This document shows, piece after piece, positions 22,867-34,705 of a stretch of DNA of 64,000 nucleotides (position 1 is the stretch's first letter; each line of letters begins with the position of its first letter). Made by a program: the position numbers and the translations under genes. The notes beneath the pieces were generated by a model. That model searched no databases. It was given only the letters and a program-made list of their open reading frames with translations, and was not told the origin of the DNA. The DNA comes from Sipunculus nudus (lineage: Eukaryota; Annelida; Sipuncula; Golfingiida; Sipunculidae), in NCBI GenBank assembly GCA_026874595.1, contig CM049313.1, positions 59,663,159 to 59,727,158 of the forward strand, read 5' to 3'.

Positions 22867-23807
22867 TTCCAGACACTATAGTATTATAGGGTCCACGAGG
22901 TTTGTTGCGGAGGCGCAGGGTGCAGTTACACTCGCACGCACACACGCATACATTTATATAATTTTCACTAAATTTTATCTTGCGTTTCTTTACACGTGCA
23001 TCAAAGGATCGTTCAAATGTGTAACATGTAGCCAAGTCGAAATTATGAATACGGGAAATATAATTTTTAAATATAACAGATAAAACCATACAATATACAG
23101 AATAATTATCACCCAAAATATTTTTGTCATATAAACCGATAGTGAGACTATATTTAATATCGTTATTTTTTTCCGTGCTACATAAAAAAAATATTGTTTT
23201 TTGTTTATCTCTTGCATATATTTAAAATTTTACTTATTTAATATGTTAAAAAATTCTATTGGTCAGGATCATTCGGGTTTTTCTATTACCAGAATTGAAT
23301 GCCATTAATAGAATAAACTACAATTTCGTAAGGAAAAAGATCCTTTATAAATCACGATATAAAAAAAACACGCACATTCTGTGAAGTTTTCTGTAGAAAT
23401 TAAACCCTCTCACTCGGCTGCATTCAAGAAACAACACCGTCTCGTTAAAATAACAGGATTTATCAAGAAATAGCAGGACATGGAAACTTCGCATCTCTTA
23501 GTTCGTCTCACAATTAAAATGAAAATATCCGACTGAACGTTTTAGGATAACATGTTTACTCATGTTCCTGCTTAACAATGCATGGGTACGAAAGGCTCAA
23601 ATGTTGAGAACATACATTCTTAACATATTTTTTTTTAATATTTCCTCTCAGCTGGCTTAAGAAGGTTTGTTGAATCGATATAGTTTTAAAGACGGACTAG
23701 ATAATGTATCATCTATAGGATTATGTGTATATTTTGAACGTATGACTTTATACTTCCAAAATAAACTGTTTGCCTCTTCGTCAAACTAGAAATAACGAGG
23801 ACAGGCC

Positions 23808-23960
23808 AAGGCGGATACAGGATTTTGGAATGTGTGTGTGTGGGGGGGGGGGGGGGAGGGGGTTCACACAGCGAGGTCAAGAAGTGGGAAGGGGACTTAG
23901 GGTGTTGTATACATGAAAAACTTGAAAATGCGAAAATGCTGATTTTCCCCCCATATCTCC
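23808..23960 (+). repeat. Poly-G-anchored interspersed repeat (copy 2)
   Basis: GGCGGATACAGGATTTTGGA leads into a GT tract and a long G run (about 23843-23866). It matches the opening of the copies at 7479 and 34706. Confidence 0.6.
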
Positions 23961-24160
23961 CTTACCTATGTTATATGGATTCTATATATATTACATTGCA
24001 AATTATAATTTTAAATAAAATGAAATAAGTGACTTTGGGGGAGGTGTCCCCCACACATGTTAATGGCGGAACAAATGAAAATTAACTAGTCTAAAGGGAG
24101 TATTTTAGGCATATTCTGCAGAATATGTATTGGGACACCTTAATAAAAACAAGGAAATAT

Positions 24161-24208
<48 letters not shown>

Positions 24209-24914
24209 TGTGTTTCCTTATTTTTAAGGCACTTGTTTGGCAGCTCGTAGACAGGCATGAATAATGAAAGGTAACATGACGCTACAGACCCATTAAAAAT
24301 TTATGACATAATTCAGGGGTCCTCCTCCCACCCTACTGATACTTAAAAGGCCGTCAGAGTGGTAATCCGTTGATACAGACCTGATCAGCAGTGTTATAAT
24401 GATCCAAAATGGGACTCATTAATCACTGCTGAACTACTTTCTTTGGTTGCCCAGGGAAGGAAAGGGGTGGGGAGAAAACTTGTCAACTGGTCACACAGGG
24501 TCAGTGATGTTTATATCCAGATGATGTAACATATAGATAGCTGGGGCAGTGGCTGCTATATCTGGTTCATGTGTCTGCTATAGATGCCTATCTGGCTGCA
24601 CTTTCTTCTGACTGGGCACAGATCGGTTTTGTGTATGGTTAGGTATGACTGTCCCTCTCATTTAATATATATATAATATTATTCTTATAATAATATATAT
24701 ATATATTAACCAAATATATCTTTGCAAATCAAACACAAAAGTATATTGTCTTCCAAGGCAGATTTTGTGTGTAAAATTGTATGCTTTCCTCAGCATTCAC
24801 CAATGCTTGCATTTGTGAAGGATAATGGTTATGCGTAGTTGATGCCTATAATTACTTAATCGTAATCCAAAATTCAAATTTACTATATATTTTATACTTT
24901 AGACTTTTGTCTGT

Positions 24915-24919
<5 letters not shown>

Positions 24920-24960
<41 letters not shown>
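24920..24960. repeat. (AT)n microsatellite
   Basis: 41 bp of AT dinucleotide. Confidence 0.95.
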
Positions 24961-24963
<3 letters not shown>

Positions 24964-25262
24964 GATGGAAGTTCTGTATATGGAGGTTATGTATTCATAA
25001 TAAAATCAAAACTGTTATATAGTTTCAGAAAATCAGAACTGTTATATAGTTTCAGACAAATCAAAGGTGTTATTGACCTGCAAATTTTTAACAGTTAGTT
25101 TGACATACCTAAAACTAGATCATTGTGACCCTGCTCCTCTTCGAAATTATATATTATATATATATTGCGGTTACTTTAACTGGCAAAATTACATGCAATT
25201 CATTCTGAGGATATAAATGTTTTATATACTTCGAATAATTTTCATATCGAATATACTGCCAC

Positions 25263-25279
25263 GGGGGGGGGGGGGGGGG
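25263..25279. repeat. Poly-G run
   Basis: 17 consecutive G residues, a potential quadruplex or slippage site, here without the GGCGGATCC prefix of the dispersed family. Confidence 0.9.
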
Positions 25280-25355
25280 CTTACAGGCCATGCAGTGTCC
25301 TTCCCTGACCAACTGATCATGTTACAGACACTGGGGAGGTTGTTATTATGGTTTT

Positions 25356-25480
25356 TAGCTCAGCCGACTTTCACTCATGCTGGGCTTTAGCGATGGGTCT
25401 TTGTCCGTCGTCCTTCCGTCTGTCCGTCCGGTCGTCCGTTAGCAGGGCACAAGTCTTAACCTTAAGGGCTAGGATCATGA
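25356..25480 (+). repeat. Degenerate family A head
   Basis: TAGCTCAGCCGACTTTCACT and a decayed second hairpin arm are followed by GTCCGTCGTCCTTCCGTCTG-type simple sequence. No matching 3' end is found nearby, so it is a truncated or strongly diverged copy. Confidence 0.6.
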
Positions 25481-27242
25481 ACCCATTGCAGTCTTAGAGG
25501 TTCTAAAAAGAGCGCTCTAGCAAGACTCGGTTGTCATGTGACAAGGATTTAGCTATTCACACAAGGGGGAATCCAATCTAGACCGCGCTAGATTGCAGTA
25601 TTTATCTGCTTGTAAACGCATTGCAGATTCTAGGCCGGGCCAAATGCAAAGCGGCCTAATTTAACAGGGTAGCCCGCTCCACATTTTTCTGGACCGGTCT
25701 AGCGCGCCACATTTTTCTAGTGTAAATAGGGCTAATACTGCTTCGTCAGTATTAAAAACTCTTCTTGTGTTGTAGTTATAATTGACTATCAGTCCAGGCC
25801 AGTCGAGTATATAAGTCCGAGTCTGACTGACAAAACATTTTCTTGATAAAAGATCACCATAAATTTGAGACATTCATTCGCTTTTCTGTTGGCTCAAACA
25901 TCTTAGAACTTGAAGGAGTGTTTATTTATATAAATATGTACCTTTTTTATTCAGATTTAAATAAAGGGTTTAAATAGGGATATAAATACAATACAGCTAA
26001 GTCTCCTTTGGCAAGAATTATCTCATGTTTAATGATAAAAGACGAGAAGGTTTCTACTCTGATGCTTTATTCCTTTCAAAAGGAAGAAGATTCTCACTTC
26101 GCATGCAGTCTTCGTCTCAAAAATATAACCAGATGTTACAGTTTGAGATGTGTTTTATTTTCTTTTGCTCCCATTGAATTTAAATAAGAAATGAATAGGA
26201 TTACTTTTACAATATTGATATAACGAGATTTTTTACTTTATTTTGGAGCTGCTGTATATAAGACATGATGAAACTTGTATACCCGCCATTACAGGTATAA
26301 ATCTGAGTGATATAATATAGAATTTTTAATTTGAAATTAATAATGAATAGAATGTTATATTGAATTGAATATTAATGCATTGTGAAGTCAAATTGAAGGC
26401 TGAATTAAATTATATTTGTCACTAAAATGTCTATAAGTAAATTCTGTAGACATGTTTTGAGTTTTGAATTTTATAAAATTACTATGGTTTAAATTTAACA
26501 ACTGGTTGTGAAACAGCGAAAAGTATTAGCCATACCGGGAGGATAAGGGCGAAGCTAGAGGTAAATCTAAAATGTGCAGCATAATGTCTGGGCTTAAATT
26601 TTTAAATATTTTCTTGCACCAATATACTAGCCGTGATAACCCGACTCAGTAGGCAATCGAATAACTGGGCAGGTGAGCCTACTCGAGGCGTGACACAAGT
26701 AATCTGGAGGAATGTATCGCAGTGGTCTTGCATCAGGTTTCATTTATATTGTGGTAAACGGCCCATAATCTCTATATTATGCTAAGAATTATGAATTTAC
26801 ACAAAAGTATACAACCCAAATTGAAACACCGTCTCCATGGACACGGGTCATTTTCTGTATCGCCTGCAAGCTCCCTGCGTCCTGTAACCCGTGCGAGCCA
26901 TGCTTGTGTTTATTTGGTCATAAATTCAACAAACATGCCGACGAGTTTACCAATATGCTGGGTTAAACGGAACTTTTTTCGTTTATGGGTGGTATTATTA
27001 GAAAGTACAAAATAATGCTAACGATTGGTCTGGTTTATGTTGACTGACAGTGTACCTGAAGGCCATGAAGCGTTGTCAGAAATGAAGAAAATATTTGCAT
27101 CTTCAAAAGGCCTTATAATGCGTTCCTCAGACTTAGATGTAAGGACACTCTGGCGCCAGTAATCTGGTCGTAATGCCAGAGGGTTGATATTACGCTAACA
27201 ATACACGTGCAGGTGGAGTGTTTTTCGATGTGCATCGGACTT

Positions 27243-27552
27243 AACGTGACAGTTTTTGTCAACACTCGAATCCAGCGATGAAGTTGAGTCCATGCCATCC
27301 GCGAGTGTAGTAGTCAGTATATCTGAGAACTGGCGACACACCAAATCGTGAGACAATCCGTGAAGCCATCGCTCATAGGTGCATATCTCCTGTATACACT
27401 TCTTCAAACGAATCAATAAATTTTGTAAACTTAAGTGCAGTTCTGAAGGTTTGATTGGGCCATATATTTGCATGTTTTCCGTGACTGAAATATCCATTTC
27501 CTTGCAAAGTATGTAAATGTTTCCAAGAATATTTGTAAAGATATCCCTCAAT
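27243..27552 (-). CDS. Candidate minus-strand exon, unidentified protein
   Basis: On the minus strand an acceptor (TTTGAAATTGCAG) ends at 27553 and a weak donor-like GTTAAG lies near 27243. About 103 codons between them are open. The peptide includes ILGNIYILCKEMDISVTENM, LHLSLQNLLIRLKKCIQEIC and ERWLHGLSHDLVCRQFSDIL. The amphipathic helical character and length exceed most chance ORFs here. I do not recognise the family. Partner exons are not evident. Confidence 0.3.
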
Positions 27553-28170
27553 CTGCAATTTCAAATGACCGGAAGGAGATAAAAAAAAGGACAAGACACG
27601 TATAACTAAGTCCAAATCAAAGTCGTTGAAGCTAAAAGAAATAAAACCTGTTTATATGAAATAAATCATTCATTTTTTGCTTCAATATAACTTTTTTTTA
27701 TCTTATAAATGGTTTTAACTGAGAGGCTTCTGGGAACAGATGACAGTTTGTAATGTAAGTTAACAGAAGAAAGAATATCATTATCACCAAATCGTTATCT
27801 GATTAGGATCTTCCTCTTCATAACCTTTCATCTTGTATAAAAAGTGACTTCAAATCCAACTGTCCCAGCTGTGAGTTAGTGCCTGACGGAACTTATGATC
27901 CCAACTGTAAACAAATCTTAGGCCAGAAAATAGTCCCTTAAAGAGGCCCAATCACCAATCTGACCATTATATATATATATAAACTAATGGTAATCCCCGG
28001 AGCTTTTATTGAAATAAGCCAGAAAACGTGGATATATGACCGCACAGAATCTGCTTGTTTTGTTAATATAAACGTTTTTATAATATGCAGGGCCTGTCAA
28101 AGTAAACAAGCAAATTCAATAAGGGCATCTTATGGCAAGTCGGATAAGCCAGAGCTTTGCAAATGGCATT

Positions 28171-28250
28171 TTGCAACAAGTGACCTTTCTACCTACGCAT
28201 GTATGCAACCTACCACCTTAGGTTACATGTTTTCCCGTTTGTAAACATTG
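28171..28250 (+). repeat. Short dispersed repeat block shared with 7668
   Basis: TTTTGCAACAAGTGACCTTT and CCACCTTAGGT match 7668-7750 with few differences. Confidence 0.55.
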
Positions 28251-30290
28251 CTGTGTTTACAAACAAGGTATTGACAAAAAAGTTCATACATCCTTCACGG
28301 AGGCGTTATAAAAACTTTTCTTAGCTAGTATTACCCTTAGATCTTTAGTATATACACAGAGGAAGCCAGAAAAATTCTTTCTCATAAGGTAGCTGATTGG
28401 CCACCCTTAAGTAATCAGGTCACCTGGCTACCATGGCTCAAGACTTTTACACAAATAACTTTAAGATCAAGAACACGCTTGATAATTTAAAATAAGAAGT
28501 TAATGATTAAAGCTCAGGGTAAAGATAAAATTTGCTCTCCGCTGGGTTTGGCAGCTTTTTTTCACACAACGCCTATGGCCTGAAATTCGTCCAAAATTTG
28601 GTTCTTTTCTAAATGCTTACCTACACTTTTATTTATAAATTCTAAATTTAAAAATTTAAATTGATAAGCCTAACGGAAGTAAAACATACAAATAATCTCA
28701 CTAAACTTTTGCTGTTCTGAAGGATACAGTACAAATTTAACACAAAATGCTATCGTATACACTTAATATAAACATATTCAATAACTTTTGAAGAACAATT
28801 TGGAGATTAAAATGATGTAACGATTTAGCTTTGGCCAGACCTTTAACTAGAATTTCATTGGAAAGGGGTTTAAAAAACTAATTTCAGGAAGATAAATTAT
28901 ATATTTATTTTTAAAATGAATCAAAATGTCCTTGCTGTTCTGCTAGCTTTAATAAAGACGTGTACATCCAGCATGTGCATATTTTATGTAAGTTCAAACG
29001 CATTATATTTTAAGTTATAGATCCGAAATGAAACCATTTCAATGATTTCTGTCCATCATATGTTATGTTAATGTTGTCATAATATTTTTCGCAATATGAC
29101 AGTTAAACTTGTCCGTGCCGTTTGTGTGGAAAGGTATTGCTATGTTGCTGGCTTCAATAATGAAGCTTATGTATGTAAACGTATTCAAAGTTTTTTTAAT
29201 TAAATTTAGAGATACTTAAATGCACTCTATTTTGGCTATAAACGGGAAATGTGTTATCCAGCAACATATATTTAAGACTTACCTAATGAAAATGCAAATC
29301 TTAAGCAAGATGTCATGACAACAATTTACATTTAAACTTCATTTCAGTCGAGTTAAAGAAAACACAAACAAATTGCCCCGTTTCTTTCATATGGAATGTA
29401 TACATCAGTTTAGCTCGGCTTCAAGGTTGATCCATACCCTATAATTATTAACAAATAATCACTTATTGAATTACTTTAAGTAGCTTAAAATTGTAAATTT
29501 TCAGGCTTGAAATAAGCTGAATGACAAAAATAACATTGTAATTCCATTTTGCTCATCAAAATGATGATTTTCACTAACCCTGCCTCATTATATCCAAAAC
29601 TAGAATACGGGCAGTCGACAAGCCACTACGTGTATCCGCCAAAATCAGAGTTGAACGGGTGAAGTGAGCCATGGATTGAGTGGCCAGGGGAAATAGAGTG
29701 AGGTGTGTTTGCATATTAGCATGGGTGTCTACAGCCGAGATCTGTATGTATGTTGCGCCACCTACCACTAATTCAGAAAGCTGTCCAAATTGTATACATA
29801 TCCAAAACTTTAGGCAGAAAAGTCAAACCACTACTGAGATATGAGTGATTTTATCCCAAAGCCGATGAATAGAAGGACTTGTGCAAAAATTATGGCATGT
29901 GACGCCACCAATTTTGTGTATGATTAAGAGCTATGTGAGATCTATACACATGCAAAATTTCAGAGGGGTATGTTCAACCAGTCCTGAGATACAAGCCTGA
30001 ATGTCTGCAGCGTTAACATAGATTAAGGTGGCGCCATCTGCCAAAAAGTCGAGAAAGCTATCCAAGATGTGTAAACACGCAAAATTTTTAGGCAGATAAG
30101 TCAAGCCACTACAGAGATATGAATGATTTTACCGCATGGCAGACAAAAAGACGGACGCTGTGCAAAAATGGTTGCAGGTGGCAGTTTTGTGTATGATCAT
30201 GAAGAGCTATGTAAGATCTATACACATGCAAAATTTTGGCCCAATCGGTCAAACGGTTCCCGGGATATGAGCTTGGATGTTAGCCGCCGA

Positions 30291-30329
30291 CGGCGACGCA
30301 ACAGGTTTCAGGTTTCTGTTGCGTCGCCG
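30291..30329 (-). repeat. Perfect 14-bp-arm hairpin, possible second element head
   Basis: CGGCGACGCAACAG, an 11-nt loop, then CTGTTGCGTCGCCG. On the minus strand it is followed by TCGGCGGC and then by monomer sequence. That matches the hairpin plus GCC-patch plus monomer layout of the neighbouring elements. Confidence 0.6.
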
Positions 30330-30962
30330 GCCCACCAAAGGGCTGACTGGGGTTATAGCACGATACGATCTGTTACTCTTTGAAAGGAAATTCAATAAAA
30401 ATATCTCCTCTGGTTTTCGCACAACAATGTTCACATTGTGTAACAGTTGTATGTCGAAAGGCCTGTAATAAAAAATAACCATTCTGGAATGCTTGAAGCA
30501 TATGTAACACCAATCTATATATTAATAGCGTAAGGCGATTTTTTTTTATTTTCCGTATCTCCTCTGATACCACCGTACGGATTGCCGTGATTTTCGACAT
30601 ACATATGCTCTGGGTTTGTCCGAAGAGATTCCGCCCCCTTTTATTTGCAATATTTGCGTATTACCTGCATAATTAATAATTTTAATATTTGCTCCCCCGT
30701 GGGCGCCTCTTTTCTTTGTGTCTTCGGGCCCGGTAACACAGTGGCCATAGAGTGTGTGATGGCGGGACAGAGTTTTACTCCGGGGGCCCTATCTGGTGTT
30801 TTCTTACATTTCACAGTGACCAGCCCGAAATAATCCCCTTCGGCAATCCCTTCTCAAAAGGGGGATCTTTGAAAGAATTGTTTTGCAGGAGCCCTCTTCG
30901 TGGCCTGATATGCTTGAGTGCACATCTACCGGGTCGCAGGAAATCGTCATGAATAGGCCGAA

Positions 30963-31236
30963 AAAAGGTATGGTTCTCAGACACTTTATATCAGAAACCT
31001 GTGAGGCCGGGCGATATTTTACCTTTGTTTTGTTCGTTTCGATAAAAAATTCACATGATCAGGGAAAGCATGAAAATAACAAAATTGTTTTTTTATACAC
31101 ACAAAAGCACATAACAAAGGAAATCTGATCAAAATTGTATCATTTTATCTTCTTGAAAGATGAAAATCAAAATGATTTTTTTATACGGATGGGGGAGTAC
31201 AATTGATGCGGACGGTGCCTGAGAACCATACCTTTT
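30963..31236. mobile_element. 274-bp MITE-like element
   Basis: AAAAGGTATGGTTCTCAG (30963-30980) and its perfect complement (31219-31236) bound a short non-coding segment. Similarity continues a few bases inward (ACAC/GCAC). No obvious target duplication. Nested inside the family D element. Confidence 0.6.
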
Positions 31237-32294
31237 ATTATTTTTTTGTCATAAACAGTGGCACTTTGTCGCACGCAGTCCAGGGCCTTGCATGTGATTT
31301 ATGTCCTTGACAAATATTCACCAACACATGCAGGCCTAATATGTAATAGATGTAAAGTAAATTTTAACCAAATTCACATCGTGGTTGATTCAGTGTGATG
31401 TGTACACGTTGGAGTGGCAGCACCAAAGTTGTAAACACATAATATAGACTTTAAATGTTTTGTAAATCGAGATTTTTCTCATTACTGCAGTTACAAATGT
31501 ACAACTCCTGTAAAAATGTATATTTAATACGTTTGTACTGTATTTGTTTCTTTTACATGCATGTGCCATCTTATTTTCAATAATGTTTATTTAATATTCT
31601 TTGTTTTTAAAGACTTTTAATTCTTTAATTTAGTATGTATGCTTATTGCGTATAAGTCATGGCCATCAATGTTACTATTTTCACAACTAAAACTGGTATT
31701 TTTGCATTTTCTTCTTAGGTCTATTCCGTGAACGGTTTCTTTCGTATTTATACGTAATCCTGTTGATCAGTTTCTCATGTCACAGGGTACATGTGTAGGT
31801 GACTATTTGTAAAAGACCCCGAACACATGTTAAGCACTGGGTTCGGGGGACCGTACGCTGTTCCGAAACATATCTCCAAATTTTCTGTGGATTTCCGATA
31901 CCACCGTATACGGATTGTCGTGTCGTCCCAAACCGTGCGTAGCACGGGTATTTGCTAGTAACCGATTTATTTGTCCAGAGAGAATTGAAGCATCACCAGC
32001 CTGGTAGATATCTTGCATTTGCATCATGTTCATATCTTCCAGTTCCTTGGTCTTAAATAGTGCAGAGAATAGAACAGTAATGTTTTTCAGTGGTCAAATT
32101 TATAATACACATAGATATACTGAACATTTATCAATGGATATATGTTACATTCATAGTTGTTTATGGATTGTTATAATCACAGTTAACTGCAGGGGCAATC
32201 TATGGACTCCACATTGCGTCAGTCTCTATAAAAAGCAATTGAGGAGTTCATTCTTATGGGCTACTTGGATATCTTCAGCATTAACTAAAATGTA

Positions 32295-32732
32295 GGTGGC
32301 GCCACCTGTCATAAAATCAAGAAAGCTGTCCAGGATGTAATAACCTGCAAAAGTATAGGCAGTTATGTCAAACCACTACAGAGATATGAGTGATTTTAGC
32401 CCACGGCAACAAACAGACGGACGCTGTGCAAAATTGGTTGCAGGTGGCGCCACCAGTTTTGCGTATGATAAAAAGCTATACGAGATCTATACACATGCAA
32501 ATTTTTAGGAAGATACGTCAAACCAGTCCGGAGATATAAGCATGGATGTCTGCAGCGTGAACGTGAATGTAGGTGGCGCCACCTGTCATAAAATCAAGAA
32601 AGCTATCCGGGATGTATACCCATGCCGAATTTCAGGTGAATTAGTCAAACCACTGCAGAGGTATGAGTGATTTTAACCCTAGGCAGATGAATAGATGGAC
32701 ACTGTGCAAACATGGTTGCAGGTGGCGCCACC
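32295..32732 (-). repeat. Monomer array with four GGTGGCGCCACC palindromes
   Basis: Perfect copies at 32295-32306, 32443-32454, 32572-32583 and 32721-32732. Spacings alternate 148, 129 and 149 bp, so the unit is a 277-bp dimer of two related half-units. Confidence 0.85.
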
Positions 32733-33498
32733 ATTTTTGTTTATGTTATAAAGCTACCTTAGGGCTATATTTGTACAAAATTGTTTTTCTGATCGTTCAA
32801 ACGGTTCCAGAGATATGTGGGTTTATGTGTGGAAACAGACGCACACATGGACGCTGGGCAGAGAGGAAAGGTCAGAGGTCAACGCAAATTGATTAGGCAC
32901 CAGTTCACATGTGACCCGATATGTGGTATAAGTTTCGAAAAAATCCGTGCAGTAGTCTCAGATGAGTTCTCCTGAAACGAACGTGGCCGCGGCGGCAGCG
33001 GAATCCGGTGAAAACATAGTATCCACAAAACTTCGTTTTGGCGGATACAATAACAGTAAGGTTTTAAAATTATATGCTTTTTTATATTTTAAACTATTAA
33101 TTTTTAAATTTGAAATTTAAATTTTAAAATTTTTTCGAACTGTTAATGGATTCAGCACATCATAATTAGGTCAAGTGGTATTGTTTGAATTTAGCGTTAA
33201 ATATTTCTCCTCATAACAATATCGTAGACGGAACCCTGGACATTAACCCATATATTTTCAAAATATAACTTAAGTACAGAGGTTAGTTTATAAAATTGCC
33301 GATTTCAAGCCTTTTGGACACTTTTCCAGAGGGGTAATGTTTTGAAACATGATCTCCATGCATCACTTTAACAGAAAATGGCCTCAAACCTAATAATGAC
33401 GGGGGTGCAGCAAACTCCAAATTTAGGGCCTTTCTGGAAATCGGCCCCAGGACTAGTATGGGCTATGTATATGCTGTGGGACGGTGGCATGCATTTTT

Positions 33499-33610
33499 GT
33501 CCCCAGCCGTCGCCGAAGGCACCGTCGGCGGGGGACATAGAAGTGGTGAGCGTCCGTCCGTCCGTTCTTCCGTCACTTATTTGTTAACGCAATAACTGGA
33601 AAAGAATTTA
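33499..33610 (+). repeat. Hairpin head, family B
   Basis: GTCCCCAGCCG (33499-33509) pairs imperfectly with CGTCGGCGGGGGAC (33523-33536). GTCCGTCCGTCCGT follows from about 33550, then TTGTTAACGCAATAACTGG. The body continues to about 33800. No 3' terminus was found, so its extent is unknown. Confidence 0.55.
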
Positions 33611-34452
33611 AGGTACAGTCACCCAACCCGAAGCTTTGATGCATCTTATCAAAAACTAGGCCAAGTTCGAAAATGGATGACCTTGACACATTTTTCAAGG
33701 TCACAGCGGCGATAATGCTAAAATGATGTTAACGCAATTACTCGAAATGATTTTGAAGAACAGTTACCAAACTTGCAGCATCGATGCACCTTATCAAGGA
33801 ATATTTATCGAAATACGCTACCACATACGCAATTTATTGCAATATTAAATTTGTATCCGATACCCCGCCAACCCTAAAAATCATATATAACAATGTCTTT
33901 GAATCAGACAAAAAGGTATAAATATTTTTTATAAAAAAATTCAGGTAAAAATAATCACAGAAGAAGGAGAGGGACTGTGACTTTGATGAACTTTCGCTTC
34001 TCTATATGCCGTTCCTTGCAAGACCTCGAGCTGCATAGACAATGGTATATTATCATATGAATTGGCAGGTGGTACTAATTTTCTTTTTAACTTGTATAGC
34101 ACATCCCAAATGATTTGTGTTGATTAAACCTACTGAAGCGACAGTGACATCTGTGTACGTGCGACTCATCAACCCAAGTTACACCCCTACCCATAGTGAG
34201 AAGAATGTTTGTATACTAGTATATGTGCGTGTGTGTGTGGGTGTGTACGATGCTTGTGTGTGCACAATAGAGCAAGCAATGCAGATCTTCAAAACATATT
34301 AAAACATGTTAATACGAAAAGAATAGCTGCTTTAAGCTCACAAGTGGACATTGTAACAACGTTTCCAGTCAGTCTCAGTGCTTCCTGCCGGGGGAAATCA
34401 GCCAACTTGAAATGTTCATTTATTATTAATATATATAAATAAATATAATTAT
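33611..34452. other. Body of family B repeat, then unassigned DNA
   Basis: GACCTTGACACATTTTTCAA and a second TGTTAACGCAATTACT phrase at 33729 suggest monomer-like duplication to about 33800. Beyond that nothing is recognised. Confidence 0.4.
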
Positions 34453-34683
34453 ATATAAAATCATACAAATAAAGAGGAATCAAGTTTTTCAGACATTTTT
34501 ATTTCTACGTAGTTTCGTGCAACATGTTGTTGCATTCATCAGGTAAGGCTTCCTAGTAAGCCTACGTTTTTGACAGCCTTATATAATTACCTATTGAGTG
34601 CAACAACATGATGCACGAACTGGGTTGTAGTAAAAATGTCTGAAAATATCTTGATTCTCCTATATTTGTATAATTATAAAGCT
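34453..34683. mobile_element. Foldback MITE, about 230 bp
   Basis: The arms are long imperfect inverted repeats of about 80 bp. Shared blocks are GAATCAAG, TTTCAGACATTTTTA, TTCGTGCA and CATGTTGTTGCA on the left, and their complements on the right. The central spacer is about 60 bp. Non-coding. The same sequence is not seen elsewhere in the window. Confidence 0.65.
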
Positions 34684-34705
34684 CTGGTGAAAGACCATAT
34701 AGGGT

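Larger units (their letters stand above)
21692..23807. other. Mostly unique intergenic DNA
   Basis: Holds two weak minus-strand exon candidates (21724-21963; 22041-22240, the latter preceded by a pyrimidine-rich acceptor and ending in a stop). A GC-richer patch lies at 22540-22930 with an 18-bp palindrome at 22849. Otherwise nothing recognised. Confidence 0.35.
23961..25355. other. Intergenic, microsatellite-rich
   Basis: AT-rich DNA with (AT)n at 24168-24200, 24661-24705 and 24920-24960 and a G run at 25263-25279. No gene recognised. Confidence 0.45.
25481..29439. other. Intergenic, mostly unique
   Basis: No recognised gene apart from the candidate minus-strand exon at 27243-27552. Contains the repeat block at 28171-28250. 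The rest is AT-rich, with no sequence I can assign. Confidence 0.4.
29632..33048 (-). mobile_element. Hairpin-headed non-autonomous element, family D, composite
   Basis: Bounded by GTATCCGCCAAAA (29632-29644) and its exact complement TTTTGGCGGATAC (33036-33048). On the minus strand the 5' end is a hairpin, with arms 33048-33035 and 33031-33019 and a 3-nt loop. A GCCGCCGCGG patch follows. Monomers of about 277 bp are present at both ends of the element (29750-30285 and 32290-32900), each with two GGTGGCGCCACC sites. The middle (30291-32290) is non-monomer DNA that includes a further hairpin and a MITE. No coding sequence recognised. TA at both edges would also fit TA duplication, but the ends are not clean against copy 1 of family X. 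Confidence 0.65.
29440..33475 (-). repeat. Repeat family X, copy 2, split by insertion
   Basis: 33475-33050 followed by 29593-29440 (both minus) is collinear with 12920-13484 plus 19161-19187. The segment between (29632-33048) is absent from copy 1 and is an inserted element. About 38 bp (29594-29631) has no counterpart in copy 1. Confidence 0.7.
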
